Of a DNA stretch of 64,000 bases, positions 9,591-18,652 are shown piece after piece. The notes under the pieces are model-generated. The model was not told the DNA's origin. It made no database searches and worked only from the letters and a program-made list of their open reading frames with translations. Both the position numbers and the translations under genes were made by a program. Each line of letters starts with the position of its first letter. Position 1 is the first letter of the stretch. The DNA is from Flavobacterium tibetense (lineage in GTDB: Bacteria > Bacteroidota > Bacteroidia > Flavobacteriales > Flavobacteriaceae), in assembly GCF_003293845.1 (NCBI RefSeq), contig NZ_QLST01000007.1, forward strand, positions 108,179-172,178. The letters run 5' to 3'.

Positions 9591-10268
9591 ATGAATTTGA
9601 AAAAAATAGAAATCGCTTGTTTTAATCTTGAATCTGCTCTCATCGCACAAAAAGCAGGAGCCGATAGAGTAGAATTGTGCGCTGATATGTCGGTTGGCGG
9701 CACAACTCCAACTATCGAAATGATAAAACAAGCTCGCGAAAATTTGACTATCGATTTGTATGTAATGATTCGCTCAAGAGGAGGGAATTTCGTTTACTCA
9801 GAAGCAGAATTGGAACAAATGAAATTGGAAATCGAAACCATCAAAAAGTTAGGAGTCAACGGATTTGTTTTTGGAGTTTTGAATGAGGAGAAAACAATTC
9901 ATATCGAACAAAATATAGCTTTAGTGGAATTAGCGAAACCATTGCCTTGTACATTTCATCGTGCTTTTGATGCAGTTTTAGATTACGAAAAAGCATTGGA
10001 AGATGTTATCTCGTGCGGATTTTCAAACATTCTAACTTCTGGAACTTTCCCAAATGTCATGGAAGGAAAAGAAGTGTTGCAACAATTAGTCATTCAGGCT
10101 AACAATCGCATCGAAATAATGTCTGGTGGTGGATTGCGTTCCACAAACATTTCGGAATTAGATAAATTGGTAAATGCCAATTGGTATCATTCATCCGCAA
10201 TTACAGATGGAAGTGAAATTGCTAATCCAGAAGAAATTATTCAACTAAAGAAAAAGTTACAATCTTAA
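9591..10268 (+). CDS. cutC: CutC family protein (copper homeostasis protein CutC)
   Basis: A 225-aa TIM-barrel protein with the family hallmarks KIEIACFNLESALIAQKAGADRVELCADMSVGGTTP (start), IMIRSRGGNF-type strand (here VMIRSRGGNFVYSE), TFHRAFD and ILTSG. It has no signal peptide. The family was named for a copper-tolerance phenotype, but its biochemical role is unsettled. Here it sits between a glycosylasparaginase and a beta-mannosidase, which suggests a role linked to sugar or amino-sugar metabolism rather than copper. No copper-related gene is nearby. Confidence 0.9.
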   Translation: MNLKKIEIACFNLESALIAQKAGADRVELCADMSVGGTTPTIEMIKQARENLTIDLYVMIRSRGGNFVYSEAELEQMKLEIETIKKLGVNGFVFGVLNEEKTIHIEQNIALVELAKPLPCTFHRAFDAVLDYEKALEDVISCGFSNILTSGTFPNVMEGKEVLQQLVIQANNRIEIMSGGGLRSTNISELDKLVNANWYHSSAITDGSEIANPEEIIQLKKKLQS

Positions 10269-10307
10269 ATGAACTTCGTTAATTTTAATTAAGCTTTCAC
10301 TCTAAAA

Positions 10308-10333
10308 ACTTATATGACTTATATGTTTAAAAA
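10308..10333 (+). repeat. Dispersed repeat, ACTTATATGACTTATATG type (copy 1)
   Basis: ACTTATATGACTTATATG followed by TTTAAAAA. Related copies lie at 25340-25367, 49898-49926 (reverse) and 59413-59440. In this copy both candidate start codons of the beta-mannosidase are inside the repeat. Confidence 0.75.
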
Positions 10334-12782
10334 GATAACATTGTTTCTAATTTTTATTTGCTATTCCGTTTCAGCACAAACTTCCTATCGCAATTTGTCA
10401 ACAGAAAACTGGACATTCAGCAAACAAAACGAAACAAAAAAACACAAGGCAACCATTCCCGGGACTATTCACACGGATTTATTCCAAAACCAATTAATTC
10501 CCGATCCTTTTTTTGGTACCAATGAAAAGCAATTGCAATGGATTGAAAATGAAAATTGGGAATATGAAACGTATTTTTCACTAACCAAATTCGAACTAAA
10601 AAATCAAAATATCGATTTAGAATTTGAAGGATTGGATACGTTTGCGACGGTTTATTTAAACGGAAAAGCAGTTTTAGAAACGGATAATATGTTCCGAAAA
10701 TGGACAATAGCTGTTAAAACACATTTGAAAATTGGAACCAACCATTTAAAAGTTGTTTTTCATTCCGCAGTTCAAAAAGGAAAAGATGAAGCGAAAAAAT
10801 TATCTTATACGTTACCCGAAAAAGAACGTGTTTTTGTCAGAAAAGCCCAATATCAATTTGGTTGGGATTGGGGACCACGATTCGTCACAGCTGGAATTTG
10901 GAAACCAGTACAATTGAAATTTTGGAATTCGGCTAAAATTGAAAGTGTAAAGTACGAGCAAAAAGTGTTGAATGAATCGGTGGCTGATTTGGATTTCATT
11001 TTTACTATTTTCGCCCAAAAATCAGGAAAGTACCAAATCAAATTAGGTCAAAAACCGTTTCCTTATGAGTTGAAAAAAGGACAAAATGTGGTTAAAGTTC
11101 CAATAACCATTCAAAATCCCATTTTATGGTGGAGTAATGGTTTGGGCGTGCCACATCAATATGTTTTTCGTTTTTCATTGGAACAAAACCAACAAAAAAT
11201 TGAAGAGAAAGAACTTAAAATTGGTCTACGAACCATCGAATTAATTCAAGAAAAAGATCAAGTTGGAACTAGTTTTTACTTCAAATTAAATGGAAAACCG
11301 GTTTTCATGAAAGGCGCAAATGTGGTTCCGCCAGATAATTTTTTACCACGAGTTTCTGATTCCACTTATTTTTCATTGGTTGAAAATGCTAAAAAAGCGA
11401 ATATGAACATGCTTCGTGTTTGGGGTGGCGGAGTCTATTTTGATGATGCGTTTTATGAAGCTTGCGATGCTAACGGAATTTTAGTGTGGCAAGATTTTAT
11501 GTTTGCTTGTTCCATGTATCCAGGTGATGAAAAATTTGTGAAAAATGTAAAACAGGAAGTAATTGATAACGTAAATCGGTTACAAAATCACCCGAGTATT
11601 GCCATTTGGTGCGGCAATAATGAAAATGACGAAGGTTGGCATAATTGGGGTTGGCAGAAACAATTTAATTATTCCAAAGCCGATTCGACCCAAATTTGGA
11701 ACGATTACAAAAAAGTTTTTCACGAGATGATTCCGCAAACATTAGACAGTTTGCTTCCGAAAGAAAAGAATATTTATTGGTCATCGTCTCCGTCAAAAGG
11801 TTGGGGAAGAAAAGAAAGTTTAACCCAAGGCGATGTACACTATTGGGGCGTTTGGTGGGGAAAAGAACCTTTTGAAATTTATGAAGAGAAAGTTGGAAGG
11901 TTTGTAAGCGAATACGGTTTTCAGGGCATGCCAAATTTAGAAACGTTACAAAAAGTAATGAATAAAGAAGATTTAAATTTTACTTCCGAAGCTTTTAAGA
12001 ATCACCAAAAACATCCAACAGGTTATGAAACCATCAATGAACACATGGAACGCGATTTTGTGGTTCCAAAAGATTTTGAAGATTATTTATATGTTTCCCA
12101 ATTATTACAAGCTCGTGGCATGAAAATCGCTATCGAAGCGCACAGAAGAGCCAAGCCGTATTGCATGGGAACATTGTATTGGCAATTAAACGACTGTTGG
12201 CCCGTTACTTCATGGAGTTCGCTGGATTATTATGGCAATTGGAAAGCGTTTCATTATCAAGCGAAGCAAAGTTTTGAGAATTTGTTGCTTTCGGTTGCTG
12301 ATGAAAATGAAAAGCATAAGATTTATTTGGTTAATGATAATCTCGAAAGTTTTTCTGGAAAATTAGAATTGGAATTGCTTTCTTTTGATGGAAAATCACT
12401 TTGGGAAACTTTCAAAGAAATTAGTGTTAAAGGAAATTCAAGTGCCAATGTTCATGAAATTCCGAAAGTAGATTTAGAGCAATTCGATTTGCAACAAACC
12501 GTTTTAAAAGTAGCGTTTAATGATATAAAATCTAATTTTTTCTTTGTAAAACCTAAAGATTTAAAACTTCAAAAGCCGAATATTCAAATTCGAAACATTG
12601 ATGAAGTTACTATTGAAATTTCTACTGATGTTTTAGCCAAAAATGTTTTTCTTTCTTCGGAAAATGATACTTTTTTTGAGGATAATTATTTTGATTTATT
12701 GCCCAATGAAAAGCGAATTATCAAATTGTCGAAAGCTGTAAAAGAGATAAAAGTAAAATCGTTGTTTGATACTATGAAATAA
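10323..12782 (+). CDS. Beta-mannosidase (GH2)
   Basis: An 819-aa exported glycosidase that removes the beta-linked mannose at the base of N-glycans or from mannans. A signal peptide (MFKKITLFLIFICYSVSAQ) is followed by the GH2 sugar-binding domain (WEYETYFSL, FEGLDTFATVYLNG) and immunoglobulin-like domain. The catalytic barrel then carries acid/base E434 in WCGNNEND and nucleophile E530 in FVSEYGFQ, plus LRVWGGGVY. ATG 10323 is preferred over 10314 because it gives a cleaner signal peptide; both lie within a dispersed repeat, so the repeat has provided the start region. It ends the glycan cluster. Beta-mannosidase is favoured over other GH2 activities by overall sequence. Confidence 0.9.
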   Translation: MFKKITLFLIFICYSVSAQTSYRNLSTENWTFSKQNETKKHKATIPGTIHTDLFQNQLIPDPFFGTNEKQLQWIENENWEYETYFSLTKFELKNQNIDLEFEGLDTFATVYLNGKAVLETDNMFRKWTIAVKTHLKIGTNHLKVVFHSAVQKGKDEAKKLSYTLPEKERVFVRKAQYQFGWDWGPRFVTAGIWKPVQLKFWNSAKIESVKYEQKVLNESVADLDFIFTIFAQKSGKYQIKLGQKPFPYELKKGQNVVKVPITIQNPILWWSNGLGVPHQYVFRFSLEQNQQKIEEKELKIGLRTIELIQEKDQVGTSFYFKLNGKPVFMKGANVVPPDNFLPRVSDSTYFSLVENAKKANMNMLRVWGGGVYFDDAFYEACDANGILVWQDFMFACSMYPGDEKFVKNVKQEVIDNVNRLQNHPSIAIWCGNNENDEGWHNWGWQKQFNYSKADSTQIWNDYKKVFHEMIPQTLDSLLPKEKNIYWSSSPSKGWGRKESLTQGDVHYWGVWWGKEPFEIYEEKVGRFVSEYGFQGMPNLETLQKVMNKEDLNFTSEAFKNHQKHPTGYETINEHMERDFVVPKDFEDYLYVSQLLQARGMKIAIEAHRRAKPYCMGTLYWQLNDCWPVTSWSSLDYYGNWKAFHYQAKQSFENLLLSVADENEKHKIYLVNDNLESFSGKLELELLSFDGKSLWETFKEISVKGNSSANVHEIPKVDLEQFDLQQTVLKVAFNDIKSNFFFVKPKDLKLQKPNIQIRNIDEVTIEISTDVLAKNVFLSSENDTFFEDNYFDLLPNEKRIIKLSKAVKEIKVKSLFDTMK

Positions 12783-12800
12783 AGAAGTAGTTCTGTCAAG

Positions 12801-12859
12801 CTGAACTTGTTTCAGCTTCTAAAGATGTCTTTGTCATTCTGAAACAAGTTCAGAATGAC
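12801..12859. repeat. Palindromic intergenic repeat
   Basis: CTGAACTTGTTTCAG (12801-12815) is the exact reverse complement of CTGAAACAAGTTCAG (12839-12853). The second copy is itself part of a palindrome, GTCATTCTGAA...TTCAGAATGAC (12833-12859). It lies between convergent genes and lacks a T-run, so it is a repeat more than a standard terminator. Confidence 0.75.
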
Positions 12860-12894
12860 AAATCATCGCAAAAAAACGACTCAGTCGAGGCGTT

Positions 12895-13338
12895 CTATAA
12901 ATTATTGATTTTAGCTGATTCTTCAATTTCAGCATCTAAGTTATCATCAAATTTGAAGTTTTGTATTTTCCACACGTCTTTAGGCTTGTAAAAAAGAAAA
13001 GTAAATCGAATGGGTTGTCTGTCATATTTAATTATATAGCTAACAAGTTTTAAACTTTCACCTAAATTTTTTTCTGTAATTTTTTCGTAACCATAATAAT
13101 CTCCAACCAATCCAATAAAATTTGATAATTGTGATTTAACATTTTCAACATCATAATTCTTTTCTCTTGACATCCAGTTATTTGTGCTAAAAATATAGTC
13201 AACCGCTTTTTTAGGATTTTTTTCGTAGACTTTAAAAAACTCATTTGTAATCTCATTAATTGTAGATTGAGCTTTTGTAAGGTTTGTTGATAAAAAAAAT
13301 ATCAAGATACATGTTATTAATTTAGTTTGTATTTTCAT
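12895..13338 (-). CDS. Secreted hypothetical protein
   Basis: A 147-aa product with a signal peptide (MKIQTKLITCILIFFLSTNLTKAQ). The mature part, about 123 aa, mixes helices and a beta-rich end (YDRQPIRFTFLFYKPKDVWKIQNFKFDD). That ending looks like the C-terminal strand pair of small NTF2-like or DUF4019/DUF3887-type proteins, but I do not recognise the family with confidence. Its start lies 21 bases after the stop of the deoxynucleoside kinase gene on the same strand, so they may be co-transcribed. Confidence 0.65.
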   Translation of the reverse strand: MKIQTKLITCILIFFLSTNLTKAQSTINEITNEFFKVYEKNPKKAVDYIFSTNNWMSREKNYDVENVKSQLSNFIGLVGDYYGYEKITEKNLGESLKLVSYIIKYDRQPIRFTFLFYKPKDVWKIQNFKFDDNLDAEIEESAKINNL

Positions 13339-13359
13339 TGTTTAGATATTTAATTAGAA

Positions 13360-13974
13360 CTAAAATAATCCGTTAATTTCGGCATCAATTCGATTAATAA
13401 TCATTCCTAAATCTTCTGGACTGTTTACAAAATCAATGTTGTCTACATCAATAATTACTAATTTCCCTTTGTCGTAGGTTTGAATCCAAGCTTCATAGCG
13501 TTCGTTTAATCTGCTTAAATAATCAATAGAAATGGAGTTTTCGTAATCTCTTCCTCTTTTGTGAATTTGACTTACTAAATTAGGAATGGAACTTCTTAAA
13601 TAGATTAATAAATCAGGTGCACCAACTAAGCCTTCCATTAATTCGAATAATGAAGTATAATTGTTGTAATCTCTATTTGCCATTAATCCCATAGCATGAA
13701 GATTGGGTGCAAAAATATGAGCATCTTCATAAATGGTTCTATCTTGAATAATTTTCTTCCCGCTTTCACGAATTTGCAATACTTGACGAAAACGACTGTT
13801 TAAGAAATAAATCTGAAGGTTAAAACTCCAGCGTTCCATTTGATGGTAAAAATCATCCAAATACGGATTGTCCACTACATCTTCAAAGTGCGGTTCCCAT
13901 TTAAAATGTTTGGCTAATAATCGGGTTAACGTGGTTTTTCCTGCTCCAATATTTCCTGCTACTGCTATGTGCAT
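13360..13974 (-). CDS. Deoxynucleoside kinase (deoxyadenosine/deoxyguanosine kinase family)
   Basis: A 204-aa cytoplasmic kinase that phosphorylates deoxynucleosides for dNTP salvage. The P-loop GNIGAGKTTL lies at residues 7-16. The family's ERW-like helix (YHQMERWSFNLQIYFLNSRF), DRTIYEDAHIFA and the lid region RGRDYENSI are present. Its start codon overlaps the stop of the upstream gene by one base (TAATG), showing translational coupling to a protein of unknown function. Substrate preference cannot be decided from sequence. Confidence 0.9.
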   Translation of the reverse strand: MHIAVAGNIGAGKTTLTRLLAKHFKWEPHFEDVVDNPYLDDFYHQMERWSFNLQIYFLNSRFRQVLQIRESGKKIIQDRTIYEDAHIFAPNLHAMGLMANRDYNNYTSLFELMEGLVGAPDLLIYLRSSIPNLVSQIHKRGRDYENSISIDYLSRLNERYEAWIQTYDKGKLVIIDVDNIDFVNSPEDLGMIINRIDAEINGLF

Positions 13975-14759
13975 TACGGTAGAATAATTTTATAGTTAGT
14001 AATTTTGTTTTGGGTAAAAATAGACAAAATTCCATCTTTAAAGAAAAAATTAGTAAACGAATTTTCACTAAGTTCAATTTTTTTACTGCTATTATCGGTA
14101 AGGTTATAATAGTAAAGCGATTGGTCTATTTTTAATAAAAGTCTTCCAGCATCAATTATCTTAATAGTATCAGCTACTGGAATTTTTCCTAGCTTACTAA
14201 TTTTTCCAAAAAGATTAATGGTGAAAAAATCATTATTAGTGTCAATCCATAGGTAATGATTGTAATTGTTTTGATGGACTTTTGGAATTGCTACCAATGG
14301 TGTCGAAATAAATTTTAAACTATTATTTTTAAATTGATACAAACCAATTTTCAGACTAAAAACATCAAAAAACCAAAATTGATTACCACTCGCTAATCCA
14401 GTAAACTCGAAAGAAATAGGCGTTTCAATTGTGTTGCCTAAGATGCGGTTGGTTTCATTCAATTGATTATCCAAAAGAACAACAGCATTAAAATCTTTAT
14501 AAAGTAAAACCAGTTGAAGCGGATTTAAAACATCAATTTTTGTTATTTTACCTAATGCCACATTCTTATAAACCAAGTTTTGTTGGGTAGTTTGCTTGTG
14601 AAATACATTATTTGTAATATAGTAATGGTCTTTATAGGCATCAAAACCAATAAATTCTGTAGCGTTTACAGTTAAACTATCCATGAAGATTGCATTTATA
14701 GTCGTTTGGCTAGAACCAAAATAACTGATAAAGAAAAACAAACACAAAAAATGCTTCAT
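13974..14759 (-). CDS. Hypothetical secreted protein upstream of deoxynucleoside kinase
   Basis: A 261-aa product with a signal peptide (MKHFLCLFFFISYFGSSQ). The mature part has about eight short repeats of strand-turn-strand with DxxNxL/F patterns (LLYKDFNAVVLLDNQLNE, NNYNHYLWIDTNNDFFTINLFG), suggesting a small beta-propeller-like fold. No catalytic motif is seen and I cannot name the family. It overlaps the kinase start by one base, so expression is linked even though one product is exported and the other cytoplasmic. Confidence 0.65.
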   Translation of the reverse strand: MKHFLCLFFFISYFGSSQTTINAIFMDSLTVNATEFIGFDAYKDHYYITNNVFHKQTTQQNLVYKNVALGKITKIDVLNPLQLVLLYKDFNAVVLLDNQLNETNRILGNTIETPISFEFTGLASGNQFWFFDVFSLKIGLYQFKNNSLKFISTPLVAIPKVHQNNYNHYLWIDTNNDFFTINLFGKISKLGKIPVADTIKIIDAGRLLLKIDQSLYYYNLTDNSSKKIELSENSFTNFFFKDGILSIFTQNKITNYKIILP

Positions 14760-14907
14760 TAGATTAAACCATTTGAATGAAATAAAGTCTAAAGATAATA
14801 TTTTAACTTAATTTTAATTAAAGTTTCTGTAACAATTATCAGTTTTGTCAGTCTATATATAAATTTCTATTACGAACATCAAAAAATTAAACCTAAAAAC
14901 TATAAAA

Positions 14908-15795
14908 ATGCAAAAGATTATCATTACTTTTTCTTTGTTTGTAGCGTCTGTTTTAAGTGCTCAAAATTTCCAAGGAATGGCTGTTTATGAGTCTAAAACT
15001 AGTACTTCCGACATGGCTTCAAATTTCAGAGGCAATAGAGAAATTACTCCTGAAATGCAAAAGACCATTGAAGAGCGTATGAAGGCTATGTTTGAAAAAA
15101 CGTTCATCTTAACGTTTGATAGAAATGCTTCAACTTACACGGAAGAAGAGAAAATTGAGTCGCCAGGACAACAAGGTGGATTTCGTTTCATGTCATCGAT
15201 GATGGGCGGCGGTGGAACGCATTATAAAAACGTAAAAGACAAATTATTTTTGGTAGATAAAGAATTTGCAGGAAAGGAATTTTTGATTCAAGATTCTTTA
15301 CCAAAGTTAGATTGGAAATTGTCTGGAGAATCTAAGCAAATTGGAAATTATACTTGTTTTAAAGCTACTGCTGTTCGACCAGTAAGTCAATCGGATTTTA
15401 GAAATTACCGCGCTAAAAAACAAGAGGAAGACAAGAAAGAAGAAGGTGACCAAAAGAAAGAAGAAAAAGCTGCAGGTAACACGAACTTCATGGACCAATG
15501 GGAAATGCCAAAAGAAATTGAAGTTGTGGCTTGGTACACGCCAGACATTCCAATTAGTCAAGGTCCAGAAAATTACTGGGGTTTACCAGGTTTAATTTTG
15601 GAAGTTAGTGACGGAAAAACGGTTATTTTATGTTCTAAAATCGTAATGAATCCGAAGGAAAAGAAAGAAATTAAAGCGCCGAAAAAAGGTAAAATAGTTT
15701 CGCAACAAGAATACGATAAAATTGTAGCTGAAAAGATGGAAGAGTGGAGAGAAATGGGTAGACAAGGCGGTGGCGGCTTCAGAATGGGTCGTTAA
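14908..15795 (+). CDS. GLPGLI family protein
   Basis: A 295-aa exported protein (signal MQKIIITFSLFVASVLSAQ) carrying the name-giving motif NYWGLPGLILEVSDGKT about 70 residues before the end. A charged low-complexity linker (KKQEEDKKEEGDQKKEEK) lies at residues 169-188, and the tail is Gly/Arg-rich. The family is Bacteroidetes-specific and of unknown function. It is followed after 40 bases by a large outer-membrane barrel gene, a common pairing that suggests the two work together at the outer membrane. Confidence 0.85.
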   Translation: MQKIIITFSLFVASVLSAQNFQGMAVYESKTSTSDMASNFRGNREITPEMQKTIEERMKAMFEKTFILTFDRNASTYTEEEKIESPGQQGGFRFMSSMMGGGGTHYKNVKDKLFLVDKEFAGKEFLIQDSLPKLDWKLSGESKQIGNYTCFKATAVRPVSQSDFRNYRAKKQEEDKKEEGDQKKEEKAAGNTNFMDQWEMPKEIEVVAWYTPDIPISQGPENYWGLPGLILEVSDGKTVILCSKIVMNPKEKKEIKAPKKGKIVSQQEYDKIVAEKMEEWREMGRQGGGGFRMGR

Positions 15796-15835
15796 TTGTT
15801 TGTTTGCTAAAATTTTAATTTCACTTTAACATATC

Positions 15836-18586
15836 ATGATAAAAAAACTATTTGTTGTCTTATTATTGGCATCATCATACTTTGCAACAGCACAAAATAT
15901 TAGATTAGAAGGAATTGTTCAGGATACCATTGGTAATCCACTAGAAATGGCAAATGTTATGGTTATCAACCAAGAAACCAAAGCCATGGATGGTTATGCC
16001 ATTTCAAACGAACAAGGAAAATTCCAAATCAGCTTAAAAGCCAATTCCACTTACCAAATCAAAGTGAGTTTCTTGGGTTATCAGCCATTAAATATTGAAT
16101 TGATCACTGGAACTGAAAACATCAGAAAAGTGTTAGCACTAAAAGAAGGCGGTATGATGCTTGATGGCGTTGAGGTAGTACAAGAAATGCCTGTTACGAT
16201 TAGTGGCGATACCATTATTTACAACGCAGATTCTTTTAAGACAGGAACCGAACAAAAATTAGAAGATATTCTTAAAAAATTACCCGGAGTTCAAGTGAAT
16301 GAAGATGGTGAAATTGAAGTTGAAGGAAAAAGAGTAACTCAATTATTAGTAGAAGGAAAGAAGTTTTTTGAAGGCGATACTAAAATTGGTTCTAAAAATA
16401 TTCCTTCAGATGCAGTTGATAAAGTGCAAGTTTTAAGAAATTTCAACGAAGTTTCTCAGTTAAAAGGATTAGAGAATAACGAAGAAAATATTGCAATTAA
16501 TATCAAACTAAAAAAAGGAAAAGATAAATTTTGGTTTGGTGATGTTTTGGTAGGTGGCGGCCCAGACGAACGCTTCGTAATCAATCCCAAAATATTCTAT
16601 TACAGTCCAAAAACTACGGTTAATGTAATTGCTAATTTTAACAACATTGGCGAAGTGCCATTTTCTATTCGTGATTTTTTCCGATTAACTGGTGGCGCTA
16701 GAAATACCATTGCAAGAAGCGGAACAAATATTGGAATTTCTTCTAATAGCTTAGGGATTTCAACTACACAAAATAACCGAGCCTTGGAAATTGATAGTAA
16801 ATTTGGTGCGGTAAATTTAACAAATGAAATTACAAAAAAATGGAATGTTAGTGGGTTTGGTGTAATTTCTTCCAATAAAACAATCACAAATACTAATTCC
16901 AATTTTGGTATTTTTCAACCGAACTCTTCAGAATTACAAGTTATTGAAGAACGAACAGATGTTTCTAATTTAAGAGATAATTTAGCTGTATTTAAATTCG
17001 GTTCTAAATACAAGAAAAACGCTGATTTCCAATTGGATTATGATGCAACGGTTCGTCGTTCTAATCAAACGGAAGATAATATCGTAAATACACAATCTAC
17101 TATTTTTACACAATCTGGAGACATTGATAGAACAAATAACATTATTTCTTTTAAAGAACAAGATCCAGTTGCTTTTCAACAAAGTTTGAATATGTTTTGG
17201 ACGAAAGACACAAAAAATACATTTGTTTTGGAAGTCCAACATTTATACCAAGATGAAGATCCATTTTATAATCCTAGTTTGTTAGAAGATCCCTTTCCAG
17301 GAATCGGATTTCAATCAGGACAAAGTCGCTACGATATTCGTCAAGAACGTTTCGTAAAAACCAATAAAGTAGATGCAAAAGCAGATTATTATTATACGAT
17401 TAATAATAAAAGTATCTTAAACGTAACTTTAGGAAATACCAATTCATATCAAACCTATAATTCATCAATTTTTCAATTATTAGACAACGGAACTTTATAC
17501 CAATTACCAGATAATGGTGATTTAATTTTTGATAACGATGTACAATACGGCTTCAATGACGCTTATTTAGGAGTGCATTACAAATTTACAGTTGGTAAAA
17601 AATTAACTTTTAATCCTGGTTTGAATTTTCACCAATTCAATATTTATAACGACCAATTGAATTCTAGAGTTCGCGATGATTTCTTCCGAATTTTACCTGA
17701 TGTTTTTGCACAATGGCAAATTAAGAAGACCGAATCGTTAACGTATAATTACCGAATGAGTAACTTTTTTAACGATGTAAATACATTGGTAGAAGGTTTT
17801 ACTTTAAATAATTTTAACTCGTTAAGTGCGGGAAATCGTTTTATCGACAATGCATTACAACAGAATCATCGTTTGAATTATTCTAAGTACAATTTGTTTA
17901 ATTACACTACAATTTTTGCTTTACTTAATTATACAAGAACAACAGATCCTGTAGTAAATCGTTCGTTTTTTAATGGAATAAGTCAAATTAGTGAAAGAGT
18001 TAATGGTGATTTTTCAAATGAAACAGTTTCTGGTACGTTTTCTTACCAACGTTCTTTTAAAAAATACTACAAAGCAAGTGCTAGTACTAATATTGCTTGG
18101 TCAAAAAACAATCAGCTATTTGTAAATCCTTCTGATCCTGCAAACCCATCATCCGATTTTTCAAGAGAAATTGAAAACTGGAGTCAATTATACCGCTTAA
18201 GTTTTGGAACACAATTCCAAAAGCTTCCAAATTTAGAAGCGGCTTATAATATAATTATTAACGAAAACCCAAATGCAATATTTACAACGCATAGTCCATC
18301 AATTACATTAGATTATAGAATTATTGAAGGTTTGGCGCTAACATCAACTTATACGTACAATGATTTTAGATCTAGAGATGGTAATGTAAATAATACGTTT
18401 GACTTGTTAACCGCAAGTATCAATTACAGAAAAAAAGATTCCAAATTGGAATATAGAATTAGCGGAACCAACTTATTAAACACAAAATCAATTAATTCTG
18501 ACAGTTTTAATGTAGTAAGTTTTAATTCTTCTCAATTCTTTGTACAACCAAGATATTTGATTTTCTCTTTGAAATACAATTTATAA
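15836..18586 (+). CDS. TonB-dependent-receptor-like outer-membrane beta-barrel protein
   Basis: A 916-aa protein with a signal peptide (MIKKLFVVLLLASSYFATAQ), a CarboxypepD_reg-like domain (residues about 22-105), and a plug-like segment (GDTIIYNADSFKTGTEQKLEDILKKLPGVQVNEDG). A long beta-barrel follows, ending in a C-terminal aromatic strand (RYLIFSLKYNL). Proteins of this layout in Bacteroidetes are outer-membrane receptors or barrels that take up or export unknown substrates. It is likely in one operon with the GLPGLI gene just upstream. No SusD-type partner is present, so a glycan-uptake locus is not supported. Confidence 0.85.
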   Translation: MIKKLFVVLLLASSYFATAQNIRLEGIVQDTIGNPLEMANVMVINQETKAMDGYAISNEQGKFQISLKANSTYQIKVSFLGYQPLNIELITGTENIRKVLALKEGGMMLDGVEVVQEMPVTISGDTIIYNADSFKTGTEQKLEDILKKLPGVQVNEDGEIEVEGKRVTQLLVEGKKFFEGDTKIGSKNIPSDAVDKVQVLRNFNEVSQLKGLENNEENIAINIKLKKGKDKFWFGDVLVGGGPDERFVINPKIFYYSPKTTVNVIANFNNIGEVPFSIRDFFRLTGGARNTIARSGTNIGISSNSLGISTTQNNRALEIDSKFGAVNLTNEITKKWNVSGFGVISSNKTITNTNSNFGIFQPNSSELQVIEERTDVSNLRDNLAVFKFGSKYKKNADFQLDYDATVRRSNQTEDNIVNTQSTIFTQSGDIDRTNNIISFKEQDPVAFQQSLNMFWTKDTKNTFVLEVQHLYQDEDPFYNPSLLEDPFPGIGFQSGQSRYDIRQERFVKTNKVDAKADYYYTINNKSILNVTLGNTNSYQTYNSSIFQLLDNGTLYQLPDNGDLIFDNDVQYGFNDAYLGVHYKFTVGKKLTFNPGLNFHQFNIYNDQLNSRVRDDFFRILPDVFAQWQIKKTESLTYNYRMSNFFNDVNTLVEGFTLNNFNSLSAGNRFIDNALQQNHRLNYSKYNLFNYTTIFALLNYTRTTDPVVNRSFFNGISQISERVNGDFSNETVSGTFSYQRSFKKYYKASASTNIAWSKNNQLFVNPSDPANPSSDFSREIENWSQLYRLSFGTQFQKLPNLEAAYNIIINENPNAIFTTHSPSITLDYRIIEGLALTSTYTYNDFRSRDGNVNNTFDLLTASINYRKKDSKLEYRISGTNLLNTKSINSDSFNVVSFNSSQFFVQPRYLIFSLKYNL

Positions 18587-18601
18587 ATAGGTTAGTTATA
18601 T

Positions 18602-18638
18602 AAAAAAAGGCTTCAAGAATTTCTTGAAGCCTTTTTTG
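18602..18638. terminator. Bidirectional terminator between convergent barrel gene and metK
   Basis: GGCTTCAAGAA (18609-18619) pairs with TTCTTGAAGCC (18621-18631), with A-run and T-run on the two sides. Confidence 0.9.
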
Positions 18639-18652
18639 TTTGAAAATATGTT

